From assembly GCA_012064415.1 (NCBI GenBank), contig SSNU01000068.1, positions 360,730 through 424,729 of the forward strand: DNA of 64,000 bases, read 5' to 3'. Origin of the DNA: Gyrodactylus bullatarudis. Taxonomy: Eukaryota; Platyhelminthes; Monogenea; Gyrodactylidea; Gyrodactylidae. Under the pieces are notes generated by a model. The model made no database searches. It was given only the letters and a program-made list of their open reading frames with translations, and had not been told where the DNA came from. Within the stretch, counting starts at the first letter, position 1; each line of letters starts with the position of its first letter. Positions 35,800 through 47,500 of this stretch are shown here, one piece after another. The position numbers and the translations under genes are program-made.

Positions 35800-36640
35800 A
35801 AAACAGAACTTTCTAAATATTCGTTAAAAGAGTTTAAAACAGTGGATCTTAAGATCAACTCAATAGTTGATGAAATAAACCAACGAACAGAAAAATCAAA
35901 AAACCTAATTATCTATAATCTTCCTGAAGCTGAAGATGACAAGTCTAAAATTGCATAAGTAATTTAAAAATATAAAATAGAAAACGTAATAAAAATTACT
36001 CGAATTGGTAAGCCAGTTCCAAAAAAATCACCCTTCTTAAAGTAACTATGGTGTGCATCAGTGAAAAGCTATCTTTATGAATAATACATAATTTTGTAGC
36101 TTAAAAAATTTTCTTTCTATTGAGAGATAAAAAAATTATTTTAGATAAAATTATCGCTTGAGAAAGAGTTGTGTTCCACTGGTGGAACAATGGGACACAA
36201 TGTGTTAAATTTACAGAAACTTTTCATTTTGATATTTGTTGTATAACCCTAAGACTGAAAATATTCCGGAGCTATATTTTACCTAAACTTGACTACCGTT
36301 CAGCACTTATTATCAATGTAAACCAATCCTTATCCAATACCTTTGAACGTATTCAATTCGAGCTCATCAGGAAGTGTGTTGGCCCTCTTAGCTATAATGA
36401 ATGCCTATTAGAAACAAACCTATTCCCAATTTGGCTAAGGAGATTTGGCTTCAATAATCCTCTATAAAAATACTCAAAATCATATACCTCAGGACTACAA
36501 TCAAACCAACAAAAACGAGGCTTCTCCACTCTTTTAACAAGTTTTCTCCCGATTACCTTCAGATTCCAAATAGATATTAACAACATCCAAACTATAAACA
36601 TCAGAACATTATACCATAAAACCATAGTAACTTAAAGAAC
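35800..36640 (+). pseudogene. Non-LTR (LINE) retrotransposon remnant
   Basis: At 35800-36080 an ORF1-type sequence with stops reads NLIIYNLPEAEDDKSKIA and ITRIGKPVPKKSPLLKVT, a pattern of LINE ORF1 proteins. At 36230-36470 it jumps to the C-terminal end of an RT ORF2 (FRSYILPKLDYRSALI, FERIQFELIRKCVG, NLFPIWLRRFG). Most of ORF2, with its endonuclease and RT core, is missing. The clade cannot be named with confidence; the ILPKLDYG-like block fits Jockey/CR1-type elements. Confidence 0.65.
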
Positions 36641-37280
36641 TATTTTTGCATCTATGATATTTCGTTTATTTCTCATAGATAGGACCTCAAAAAGTCTTAA
36701 AAAGTCTATTTTAATCTAAGTATCATATGAATTCGAGGGATAAGAAAATGTTAAAAAAAAATAATTTTTCATGATCCAGATCAAAGTTATAAAGTCTTAG
36801 ATCGGTCTTATTTTCATGATATGGTCTTAAAAAGTTTAGGGTCCAAAGTTTTGGGTCTAAAAACGCAATTATTTATTTTGAGACTGAACTTAACAAAATC
36901 AAACACAGAAAACAGAGTGCTTAATTCCCATTGGTAGATTTAAGCATAATTTGGTATATGATATATTCATTTCACACCATATACTACGTATATTATACAT
37001 CAAACCATATACATGTGTCAAATTGTATATATGATATTGACCAATCAGAATCGATCTTTCCATATCAATATTCAATTTTTTGTTTTTTTCTATGTTAAAC
37101 TGAATTTAACATGACAAAATTAATAATAGTTCTCTGTTAAATTGAATAATTGCACCGAGAAGAACTTCAAAGAAGATAGATTTGACTAAAATAATTTGAT
37201 ATATTCTTCTATCAAGTGATGAGTTAAGTCATCTTTAACTTTAGCTATGCTGTTAGTCATTTTATAAGAAAGGCGATGCC
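36641..37280. repeat. Intergenic DNA with GTCTTA motifs
   Basis: AAGTCTTAGATCGGTCTTAT and neighbouring AAAAAGTCTTAAAAAGTCTA echo the sub-repeats of the 42.5-43.5 kb foldback. No gene. Confidence 0.4.
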
Positions 37281-37290
37281 TGAGAATATG

Positions 37291-37329
37291 AAGAGATTGA
37301 GCTCTATTTCGGGCATATTCTTCAGTCTT
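37291..37329 (-). ncRNA. Hammerhead ribozyme motif F (type I, PLE-2)
   Basis: Minus strand: AAGA, CTGAAGA, 8 nt, GAAA, a stem-III segment around GAGCTC, T-C, then TCTT pairing with AAGA. Stem II is not well paired. TTTGGCATGTAAAGA upstream is shared with motif E at 61.2 kb. Confidence 0.55.
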
Positions 37330-37574
37330 TACATGCCAAATATAAATACATTAATATTACAAGAAAGAGTTTTATTGGTCAGCCTTTCTATCATGTGGAG
37401 ATTTAGAAATTCGAAGAAAATCTTTAAGCACGCTAAATTTGAATTTAATTTTATGCTTTATTTTAAATAAATATACTACTTAGTACTTAAATCGAATAAA
37501 ATTTATTATTATTTATAAAAAAAGCACTAAAACGCTAGAAATAATATTTTATAATTTTTAAACTGATTTTTTTA

Positions 37575-37810
37575 GTGTATTATTTTTGAGGCCCTAGTCA
37601 TGAGTCATGACATTGATAACAATTGTCTAGTTTAGAAAATACTTGTTTGTATTGGGGGTTTGGTTGTTATTGTTACCTGTTCAATGTTCCTCTGTTTCGA
37701 TAGGTTTCCTCTTGTTCCCAAGAATGGGTTTTGGAAGAACTAGAGGTTGAATGAACTTTTTTTGAACATATAGATTGGGTTGTCCCTTCCCTATGAGTAT
37801 TGCGTCCCAG
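37575..37810 (-). pseudogene. PLE-2 C-terminal fragment, minus copy
   Basis: Encodes GQPNLYVQKKFIQPLVLPK and ILGNKRKPIETE, the tail of the PLE-2 polyprotein. It is nearly the same sequence as 39945-40180 on the plus strand. Motif F lies about 300 bases beyond the stop. Confidence 0.7.
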
Positions 37811-38094
37811 GAGTATAAAGTTCGAAATACAAATGTTGAATCATAGTAAATAATAGGACAGAAGGTAGAGGAGGTTTCTCAGTGTGACATTGATTGACAG
37901 ATTATAATACAAATACATGTAGTGATTATTAGTCATGACGTAATGTAGTGGGGAAATCTTCACACATTAGACATGTTATTTTAACCTTTGACTTGAAACA
38001 CCAAAGGGGAGTGGTTCCAGTATTCTGTCTATCCGTTTTGGCTAGATAAAGATTTTAGGATGATATTTTTCAATATTGATTTTTTTGGTTCAGA

Positions 38095-38510
38095 TTTTGT
38101 TTCTCAAACTATTCTGGCAAATCTTGTGATTATAGTTTGATTTTTTTAAGGAATGCATTAAATTTTATGCTCTTTCGAATGGTGTAATTCTCTTTATGTA
38201 AAAAGTTGAAATAACAGAGTTATTTTATCTTTATTATTATTCACCCTAGACAATTTTTTGTTAATGCATTGAAAAGAGGAGATTCTCTTTCGAATGATAT
38301 ATGATGAACAAAACCTAATTAAAGTATATTAATTTTAAGAAGGTTTAAAGAATTGGGGATGAGGTGAAAAACTGGTTATTCCTTATTGGCTAACGAGTTC
38401 TCAACGCTGATTGGCTGGAATTGTGGGGCAGAGAGGTATAAAAGTAAACCTCCGTGATATTTTTAATTTATCTCGAGTCATCATGCGTGAAAATGACTGT
38501 ACTAGTTTTT
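38095..38510 (+). promoter_or_regulatory. CCAAT/TATA promoter-like dispersed repeat
   Basis: CTCTTTCGAATGGTG and AACAGAGTTATTTTAT are followed near 38408 by ATTGG, GGGGCAGAGAGGTATAAAAG and TTATCTCGAGTCATC. The same order occurs at 56.3-56.75 kb and inverted at 52.7-53.05 kb. It abuts the PLE-2 RT head-on and overlaps the 3' codons of that open frame. Confidence 0.5.
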
Positions 38511-39575
38511 CTAGTCTCGAGAATAGTGATTTCACCAATCCCATTTTTGTAGACTTTGGAGAGAACGAGTTGAAATTTAGGAGTTTACCTGTAAAAGTTG
38601 ATTTTCTGAAGATTTTTCTTAGTATTTGACCATTTTGGTGTCTGTATAACAAGAGCTCTAAGAACGGCATTCGGTTCATTGTTTCTACTTCCATACTGAA
38701 TTTTAGACTCTCATGGGCAGTATTCGCAGCTTCTAAAAGGCAGTTTAGTTCTAGGTTCTTGTCTACGATCATGAAGATGTCGTCAACATGTCTTCTGTAG
38801 ATTTTAGCTTTGCTAATGAGGGGTGCTAGTGGTCCTGATTCTAGTTTTCCCATGAAAATTTCTGCAAGCAAGGGACCTAATGGTGTACCCATGGCTACAC
38901 CATCCGTTTGGATGTATATTTTGTTATCAAAAGATAGAGCAACGTCTTTGCAACACAAAAATAACAACCGCTTTAACAGTATAGGTGGAATAGGAAATCC
39001 TTCAATATCTTTGGATATTTTACAGATAAACTCCACTGTTTCAGCCAGGGGGACATTTGTGAACAGAGATGATACATCTTGTGATAACATTTTTCCTTCA
39101 TTGATGTTTAAGTCGTCCACCACCTTAACAAATTCAAATAAATCTTCAAGGGAGTATTTGCAGATTTTGTTTTTGATTGGTTTTAGAATTTCAACTAACC
39201 ATTTCGCAATTTTCCTCGTTGGTGACTGGCACATGCCTAGTATGGGACGAAATTGTATTGATGACTCGTCTTCATCGTCTTTCAATTTGTGAAATTTTTG
39301 GTAATCCATAAAGTTTGTTAAAAGTCGAGTTTTTCACTCAGAGTTCGTCAAACAATTTTTGGTCAATGATTTTCTTTGATCTCAAGATTTTCAGCAAATC
39401 CAGACATTTCTCTTCTAGAATTTTCAGATTGTAGTCTGATGCCGTAATTCTTGTTCTCTTAGATTTGGAGGTGTCTGACTGAAGCTTTTTGATTCCACTG
39501 ACATATGTTCTCTTTTTGATGAGAACTCATTCATTTCCTTTGTCAAGTCTTGAAAGGATATTCTCTTAATTTCGT
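38510..39575 (-). pseudogene. PLE-2 reverse transcriptase, truncated
   Basis: Largest RT piece in the window (open frame 38401-39309). Visible in order: KLYGLPKIHKLKD (reached by a frameshift near 39.3 kb), FRPILGMCQSPT, QDVSSLFTNVPLAETV (motif A), QTDGVAMGTPLGPLLAEIF (motif B), RHVDDIFMIVD (motif C; the usual Y is H), MPFLELLLYR and KSTFTGKLLNFNSFSP (thumb). The catalytic aspartates are present. Upstream to 39575 the frame decays. Downstream the GIY-YIG domain is missing because the sequence changes near 38510 into the promoter-like repeat. Close to the 62.4-63.4 kb copy. Confidence 0.85.
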
Positions 39576-39689
39576 TTTAGTCTATTGATTGAGGTCCAAT
39601 GTCTTCTTTGGAAAAAAAGGGACTCAACTTTTTTCTTTTTGTATTCCTGGCATAGTGATGCCAGATTTAGTTGTAAGCAATCAAATTCA

Positions 39690-40180
39690 TCTTGAGTCGA
39701 TGGTCAAGAATGTTCACGTAAAAACAGACCAAACCCATTATCAGAATCATATGTGGTATACAAATTTAAAAGCCTTTGTAATGCAGAGTACATTGGCTAT
39801 ACAACAAGAAGGCTTGAAGAAAGAGTCTTCGAACACTTGTACTCAAGCTAGACAGTCATAAGGCAACACGTTAGAGAATGCGAAGAAAAGGTTTCCCATG
39901 GAGATTTTGAAATCATTTACAGGCAAACAGGAAATAGCTCTCAAAACAGCCGAGGCAATACTCATAGAGAAGGAACAACCCAATCTATATGTTCAAAAAA
40001 AGTTCATTCAACCTCTAGTTCTTCCAAAACCCATTCTTGGGAACAAGAGGAAACCTATCGAAACAGAGAGGAGGAACATTGAACAGGTAACAATAACAAC
40101 CAAACCCCCAATACAAACAAATATTTTCTAAACTAGACAATTGTTATCAATGCCATGACCCATGACTTATAAATTATACA
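39690..40180 (+). pseudogene. PLE-2 GIY-YIG C-terminal half, plus copy
   Basis: Frames give YKFKSLCNAEYIGYTTRRLE then, after a frameshift, ALKTAEAILIEKEQPNLYVQ and LPKPILGNKRKPIETE. This is the endonuclease end of PLE-2. It faces away from the RT at 38.5-39.5 kb and from the minus-strand tail at 37.6 kb, so two truncated copies lie in inverted orientation. Confidence 0.75.
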
Positions 40181-41431
40181 CCATTTAACCTCCCAATTTA
40201 TTTCTTAATTATAAGACCTAACGTTGAGAAATTTCATTTCAAACTCTTAAAATTTAATTTTTGGGTTCTGGAACTTGAGACCCTACTCATAAATGTAAAT
40301 ACATAAATTTCTATTTCAAAAACATATTCGAGCTTAGACCATCACAGTAGTAATTTGCATTTTTTTCCATTTTCCAATTCCTCAAAAAGAGACCATACTT
40401 TACTTCTATTTCTTCCCATATTGTGATTTTAAAATGTTAACGAATCATTGTAAGACTTTAAGAGCATTCATGAGTACTTACAATTTATTGGTCAATTTCA
40501 ATTATTTGTTTCATAAGTTCAGAACAATTTATCTACTTGAAAAATTAATTTTTTCTTAAGTCTTTTTGTAAAACCTTCTATAAATTAGGATCTAAAATAA
40601 AATCTTAGAATCAGATAATTTGGTTTGTTGGTTTTATAGTTAAATCCAGTCGTTCAATTTTTTAGAAAAACATTACTTATCCATGTTTATCACCAACTCC
40701 TACTGATCTTATAAAAAAAGAAAATACGATGTATGAGATAGTTGGTTTTGTTCTTAACACTTTAGAGGAAAAACATAGTTTAAATAGTTGAAAATAATTT
40801 TTTTCACAATTAAAGAAGTACTTTAACACAATCTTTTAAGATTTAAAATGAGTGAACTACATATTCATAACGCAGTTAAAATTTTCAATGACGTGAGTTG
40901 GATTTAACTGAACAAAAATGCATACTCTGTTAAAAACCAATATTGATATGTATGGTTAGAAATCATCATGCATCACGTTGTGTTAATGAACTTTAATTAT
41001 TGTATTTATATTAGATCACTTGAATTATTGTTTTAGGGAATATGATTTATATAGGTTAGAAAATATAAATACCTGACAATATGTGAGGCACCTCATATAT
41101 ATTCATGATTCACACCTTATCTTACGTAATATATTTTTCAAATTAGAACCATTCGATTCATAGAAAAATTCTCTATCGAATGATACCAAGATGAAACCTA
41201 ACCCTTATGAAACTGTAACCTATCATAACTTTTCTAGTGAAGGTTATTATTTTTCATTGAAATTGAAAACGGAAAAATATGTGAGGCACTTTTTATCTTT
41301 TATATTTGGTTAACTTTTCACTAAAAAACCTGAGATAGCATTATGATTTACAATTTTATAAATTTCTTCATAATTTTCAAAAAAAATTTGTTTAATTTTT
41401 AAGATATTTAGTCTAACCTATCCCTTCAAAA
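40181..41431. other. Intergenic DNA upstream of the 41.4-55.1 kb gene
   Basis: Presumably holds the promoter of the next gene, but none can be defined. CCATTCGATTC and CTCTATCGAATGATACC near 41150-41180 are scraps of the dispersed promoter-like repeat. Confidence 0.4.
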
Positions 41432-41579
41432 ATGAAGAGCTCGAGACGATTGAATACTCAAAATTTAATTCTTAAAATACAGGGAAATTCTTTGAAGATA
41501 TTGATGTTCTCTTACAATGAATATCAAAATGAAAAGTATCAAATATACAACAAAATGCCAAAGCACCTAGAAAGAGATT
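41432..41579 (+). CDS. Unrecognised gene, exon 1
   Basis: ATG in AAAAATGA context; encodes LNTQNLILKIQGNSLKILMF and on. Donor GTAAGA, phase 1, joining a phase-1 acceptor in exon 2. Confidence 0.6.
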
Positions 41580-44500
41580 GTAAGAGACAAGCATTTCTAA
41601 TTTTTCAGTTTAAAAGATTGCTATTAAAAATCTTGAGAACTTCAATCATGCAAAAGTCAAACAAAATTGGAGTAGAAATTTGAAAACAATTCCAAATTTA
41701 TTGAAAAAATTCCTAAAATTCTATGAAGTCTGAAAATGCTTAATACGTTCAGATTACCATATAAAGATTCGATCTGAATGGATTAAGGACAAATAAATTT
41801 CTCATGAACATTAAGCTCTAAATATTTAAATTTCTTAGCTTAAATATCTTCTTGTTCGTTTCTGTAAAAGAGCAAAGAGAGAAAATAGGATGGCTGTAGT
41901 GTTTTAAGAGGTTTATTTAGTAGTTTTATTGACTAAAACTAAACGAGTAATAATTAAAATATCTCCAAAATATCTCCATAGATAATGTATAGCCAAAATC
42001 TCTGTGAGTCTTGAAATTTCACTGAAGCTTCCAATTCAACTAAAATTAAGTTGAACGATAACTTTTGTCAATATATCCCTTTTAAGTAGTTATGTGATAT
42101 AAGTTATAAGTGACCTTCATTATGCAAGAGACCTTAATTTTCATGGTCGCTGATCAGGAAAATACTTACCAGCTTTTGTAAACACATGTTAAATGTGTAC
42201 AAGTGTATGGGGGATAGAATTGGGATGGAATAAGATTAACATAAGAATTTCATCAATATTTCGCTATATTTGGTATAAATAAACATCTTCATGAAAAATT
42301 AAATTTATCACGAGACATCATTTGTGAAGTTGACTATATTTATAAGTATACAATTTAAAATAAATATCATAATTCGAGGGGTAGAGTGGTAGGGATCAAT
42401 TTTTCATTGTTATTACAGAGATTCAACTGTATTTGAGTTTGCACGAAATAAAGGTCTTGTTATCGAAATCCTTTTATCACAAAGAATTTTAAATCATAAG
42501 AAAAGTCAAATGAATAATGACAAAAAGTGTATCAAAAGAGAAAATAACACATCTTATATGAATTTTGACACTTCTTAAACCAATACACTCGATTTATTTA
42601 CAAAACTGAAATTGATAAATCAGTCTTGGCGATAGTTAACAAAACTTATATCATTTTTGACAAGTCTTAGATCAGTCTTAATGGGCAATGAGTAATTGCC
42701 AATGAAAAATCTTATATCAAATTTAACTATAGTATATCAGAATTGGGCTTAATTACGATGCATGTACCATTTTTTATCAAACTTGATCTTGATTTAACAT
42801 CCACACATTCAATAGGGAATTGGTTTGATAATCAGAAAACTTTTTCTGATCGGATTATCAAAAGTTCATGTTTGGATTTAGTCTTCATGTTCTTTCAAAT
42901 ATTGCAGAACATCAGGTAAGGAAATTATGAAAATACTTAGATTGTTAAGCTAGAGTCTATCATTTGGGCATTGAAGAAAAAAAATCAGTGGTCTGACATT
43001 ATTATAATAACTAATTAGTAACCTATTTGTATCGCTGTTGGAAATATCTCGTCGTTAGCACCGATTCCAGTTGCATTCAGTAAAACATAAGAAGTGATGT
43101 TTTTAAAATGACGCCAATATAGTGCAAACCAAAGGTTGCTTTTCTTGAAAGTAAATATTCAAGTAAATAAATGCATTTTAAGAGTTCGTTCATCAGTCAA
43201 AATTTTAACATTTCAGTCAAAAAACTAAGTTTGTTAAAGTAGCTCAGTAAACTTGTGTTTTTCTCACTGCCCAACTGTTCCAAGCCATTTCTGATATACT
43301 ATTGGTTAAATTTGATATAAGATTTGTCATTGACAACTAAGACTGATCTAAGACTTGTCAAAAATGATAAAAGTTTTGTCAATGCTCGAATATACTGATA
43401 TATGATCAATTTTGATATAAGTTTTGTAAATACATCATGAGTATTGATTTAAGAAAATTCAAAACTGATGTAAGATTTGTTATTTTCTCTACCTTTTGAT
43501 AAAGTTTTAGTCATCATCCCGAAGATAAATAATAATTAGAAAGTATGTAAAAATTTCATCCAAGTATGAAAATGTTAAAGCTTTATTTTAACTTTCTAGC
43601 TAATACATTCACATATGGAAATAAAATCATTAGCTTTAAAAACTGTGAGAGCGAATTAGGAAGTATTTTATTGAAATCTGATGATGGAAACTATGAAATT
43701 GGTCTAACTAATTCAGCTATAATATCAATTCATAATGAAAGTCATCAAATATATGATGCAAACATTAATGGCAGATATCAAGACATAAAAATTATTTCTG
43801 AAAGTTTATACAGTTGTATCTTGGAACATTTGAAAGAAGCTTTTCGATGTAAGGGAATCTTATCCTGATTTAGATATTAATTAATTTATAAATACGCATC
43901 AATTAATTCATCCGTATTTTAAATTGGAAATTATTCCCGGAAATTCCAGAACATGATTCTGTATAAAAAGTCACGATAGAAATAAAAACATAAACGAGTG
44001 ATTCACGTAGATGTTCAAAAACGTACGAAAATCCATTTAAATACATAATTTAGAAATATGTAAGAAAATATATATTTGGAACCAAATGCGCATTTCTCAA
44101 AAGATCATCAGTGGTCTCTCTTTGAAAATGATAAAATTAAAGTTTGAATGAAAAATAATAATTTACAAATAACAAAGAAATAATATAAAAGTCATGAATA
44201 GAAATAAGAATATTATGTAAGCTGAAAAAACACCAAAAACTCTTCAATAAATAGCAACAGGGAAGAGAAAAAGGTTAAAAAGTTCACATAGGCCATGGTG
44301 GTTAAAGATTAAATGAATAATTCTTTACAAATTAGGTTTATACATGTTGATGGAAAATTTCTCCTTCGCCCACACATTTGTGTTGTCATCCCCTGGGTTC
44401 TCGTATAAAATAGAAAAATTAGAATGTCTGGTCACCGCAGTGTCTTTATTGAGGTGATCATCAAATCTTGTTGACAATTTCCTAATTGTGCGTCCTATAT

Positions 44501-47500
44501 ACGAAGCACCACAGTCACACTGAAACTTGTATATCAATAGAGACTTTTCTTGAGGAATCCTTATGGAATAAACTGAACAATCTCTGAGTTTTGAATCCAA
44601 TTTTCAATTGTATATTGTCTTAATGTTGATCAATGAGATTATTGAGTCTTGTCCTAATATCATTACTAAAACCATCACCTTTGAAGTTAAGTTTCATGAA
44701 AACTTTTGTTTTCTCGCCTTCCTCTGTATTGACAACATCATCTCTAACCAAAGGTTGATTGATGAACTTATCCACAAATCTGGCTGGATAACTATTTTCC
44801 GCTAAACAAGATTTCGCCGACTCTATTTTTCTTGGTATTTCTTCCGGACTAGCAATCCTTCGTATTCTCTTGCCTAGACCAATTACTAAGCCAACTTTAT
44901 GTAAAACTGGACTAAAACTGGCATAATGAAGATATTTGCCATTGTCAGTCTTTTTCTTAAAAATATTTCTTAGAATTGATCCGTCTTCTCTTCTGGTTAG
45001 CTTGACATCTAGGAAACTTAAAATACCGTCAGACTCTCTTTCCATAGTAAATTCAATATTTCTATGAATTGAGTTCATCTTTGTAAAGAAGTCGTCTACA
45101 GATACATTAGGTTTCATTATAATAAAAGTGTCATCAATATATCTAATGTAAACATCAGTAAAAGAATTGATAGCGTCAGACATTTTATTTAATTCTAACC
45201 ATCCCAATAAGATATCTGCTAGAAGAGGACTTAAAGGAGATCCCATTGCTATTCCATCTTTCTGAATGAACACTTTGTTTTGAAATGACAAACGAACATT
45301 GGTGCAACATATCATAATAAGATCTATTATTTCTTCACAATAAATTATTCATTTCATTTCCCTAGATTCTATATTTAAATCTTTCACTCTTTCTACAAAA
45401 TCGAAAGTATTTTTAACAACATATTTAGCATAATAAGTATGTATAGGTTTTAAGATATCAATTAACCATTTTGCTAAATTATGTTGCGGACATGACGACA
45501 TGTCTAAGATCGGCCGAATTGGGAAAACCTCAGGTATATCATTACCTATAATCTTATGCGTTTTTGGGTGTAAATACAACCTAGATATCCTAGTGTGTTT
45601 CTTAGCTATAAAATTCGTAGTATTCTTAGAAATTATATTTCTATCATATTTTTAATTGTAAAATGTTAATTTTCTCAAATACAGTAGTAAATCTTTTTTA
45701 TATATGAAATTCTCCTAGGTGTCTTTAAAAAAGGACTTGACTTTTGGACATTTGTTTATGTTAAAATGTATGTTAACGTGTAATTCAAATCAAAATACAT
45801 TACGATGACTAAAAACCACATTTTACGTAATTCAAGGTAGTGCAATACATTTCCTTATAGGGAATTCTTATACAATGTTTTTATATAATGTCTGCACCTT
45901 TTATCAGACCTGTCCGAATAACAAGGTTAATGTGAAATTAATGAATAATTACGCCTTCTCAAAAAATATCAATTTCAGATTTAACAAAAGATTCCCAACC
46001 CCTTTCACATTAGGAATAGAAAGGCGACATATGCTAAGCCCTATGTTTTATTTTCTCTTTAAACCTACTGTCCCTATCCCTCCCGCCAATGTTTTTACAT
46101 GTTATCGAATAAATTTTTCTGCTTTTACAACATACAAGAACATCTCTCTTGATTATAGAAGAAGTCATGTTCCTTAGACGTAAGAGCATCCCTGTTAGCC
46201 CTGTTTCACGTAAATCAATGTGATGTCTAAAAATGTAATACATGCCCTATAATTTATTTTCAATGTCTGCACCTTTATCAGGCCTGTCCGAATAACAAGG
46301 TAATTGTGAAATGAACGAATCATTACGCTTTCTCAAAAAAATCAATTTCCTTCCACATTAGGAGTAGAAAGGCCTTGCGTTTCATTTTTGTCTTTAAACC
46401 CTCCCTCTCCCTCCTTGTAATGTTTTTACATGTTAGTACTATTAGATTCATATTATGTATGTGTCTAAAATCACATGCTTATATTAAATAAACACTGGAT
46501 AAAAAACAATTTTGAAATCAGTTACAATTTTTGAATGATCGAGGTTAATAATAAAACGTCATTTTTCATTTTCTCACTCACACGATTGATGGATTTTTGG
46601 ATGGCATGTCAATCAGAGTTATCATGAATTTCCTCCCATTAGTGTGAAGACTACAATTCCTCATCCAATGCGTTTTGTTATTGCAATGATGTATCACACT
46701 ATCTCTTTACTTATGAATCCTATCTATACATTTTTTGGGGAACTTTGAGAGATAGATAGACAGAATGACAAGACAATGGAGCTTTTGGAATTTGTACGAA
46801 TAAAATTGCTTCATTCTGATTGGCCTAACATTAATCGTTGCATAATTTTTACATATCATTAATGAATGGTCTTTACAAACATGAGTATCACACCTGGTAC
46901 ATGTTCGGGTTGTTTTCCTATTGTTCGCTCTTGGACAAAGTGAACATCTCATAGCAGTTAGTTCTACGATTTTCTGGCGCTTCTTTAATGGCTCTAAAGG
47001 AAATTCGATCGTTGTTTTTGATTGAGAAATCTTCTCGGTACGATTTCTGAGAAAGAAACTTCTCTGGTGTCCTAGGCATAGTTTAGATACCTTTTAGAAC
47101 AATATAAGCATTAAGCGCTGAAAAGTCAAAAATATTGCTGAAAATAACCATGGGCCATCGATTTTTTTTTCTTTGACAACTAAAACTTGCAATGATTTTA
47201 TCTGCATTGTCGACTCCACCTTTTGTCTTGTTATAATAATGAATTATTTTGGGCTTGTTATTTATTGTGTTTCCTTTGAAATAGAGAGAACTCAGTAAAC
47301 TGATATTCTTTTTTGACTTGGGAGCATCCTGCTTTCAGGATAAAAGTTTGTTATTGAGCCAGGCTTTCTTTTCTTCAGCAGGACTGGTGGAATTTCTCTT
47401 TTGTTTTTTCTCAATGTTCCGACCAATGATATTTTCATGGACCTCAATTTTTCCAATAGATTCACTGAAGTAAAGAAGTTATCAATCGTTATATTTCTTC

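Noticed and set aside
38411..39292. Plus-strand ORFs of 72 and 160 codons
   Set aside because: Antisense shadows of the PLE-2 reverse transcriptase.
45875..46243. ORFs on both strands
   Set aside because: They lie in a diverged tandem repeat and show no protein features.
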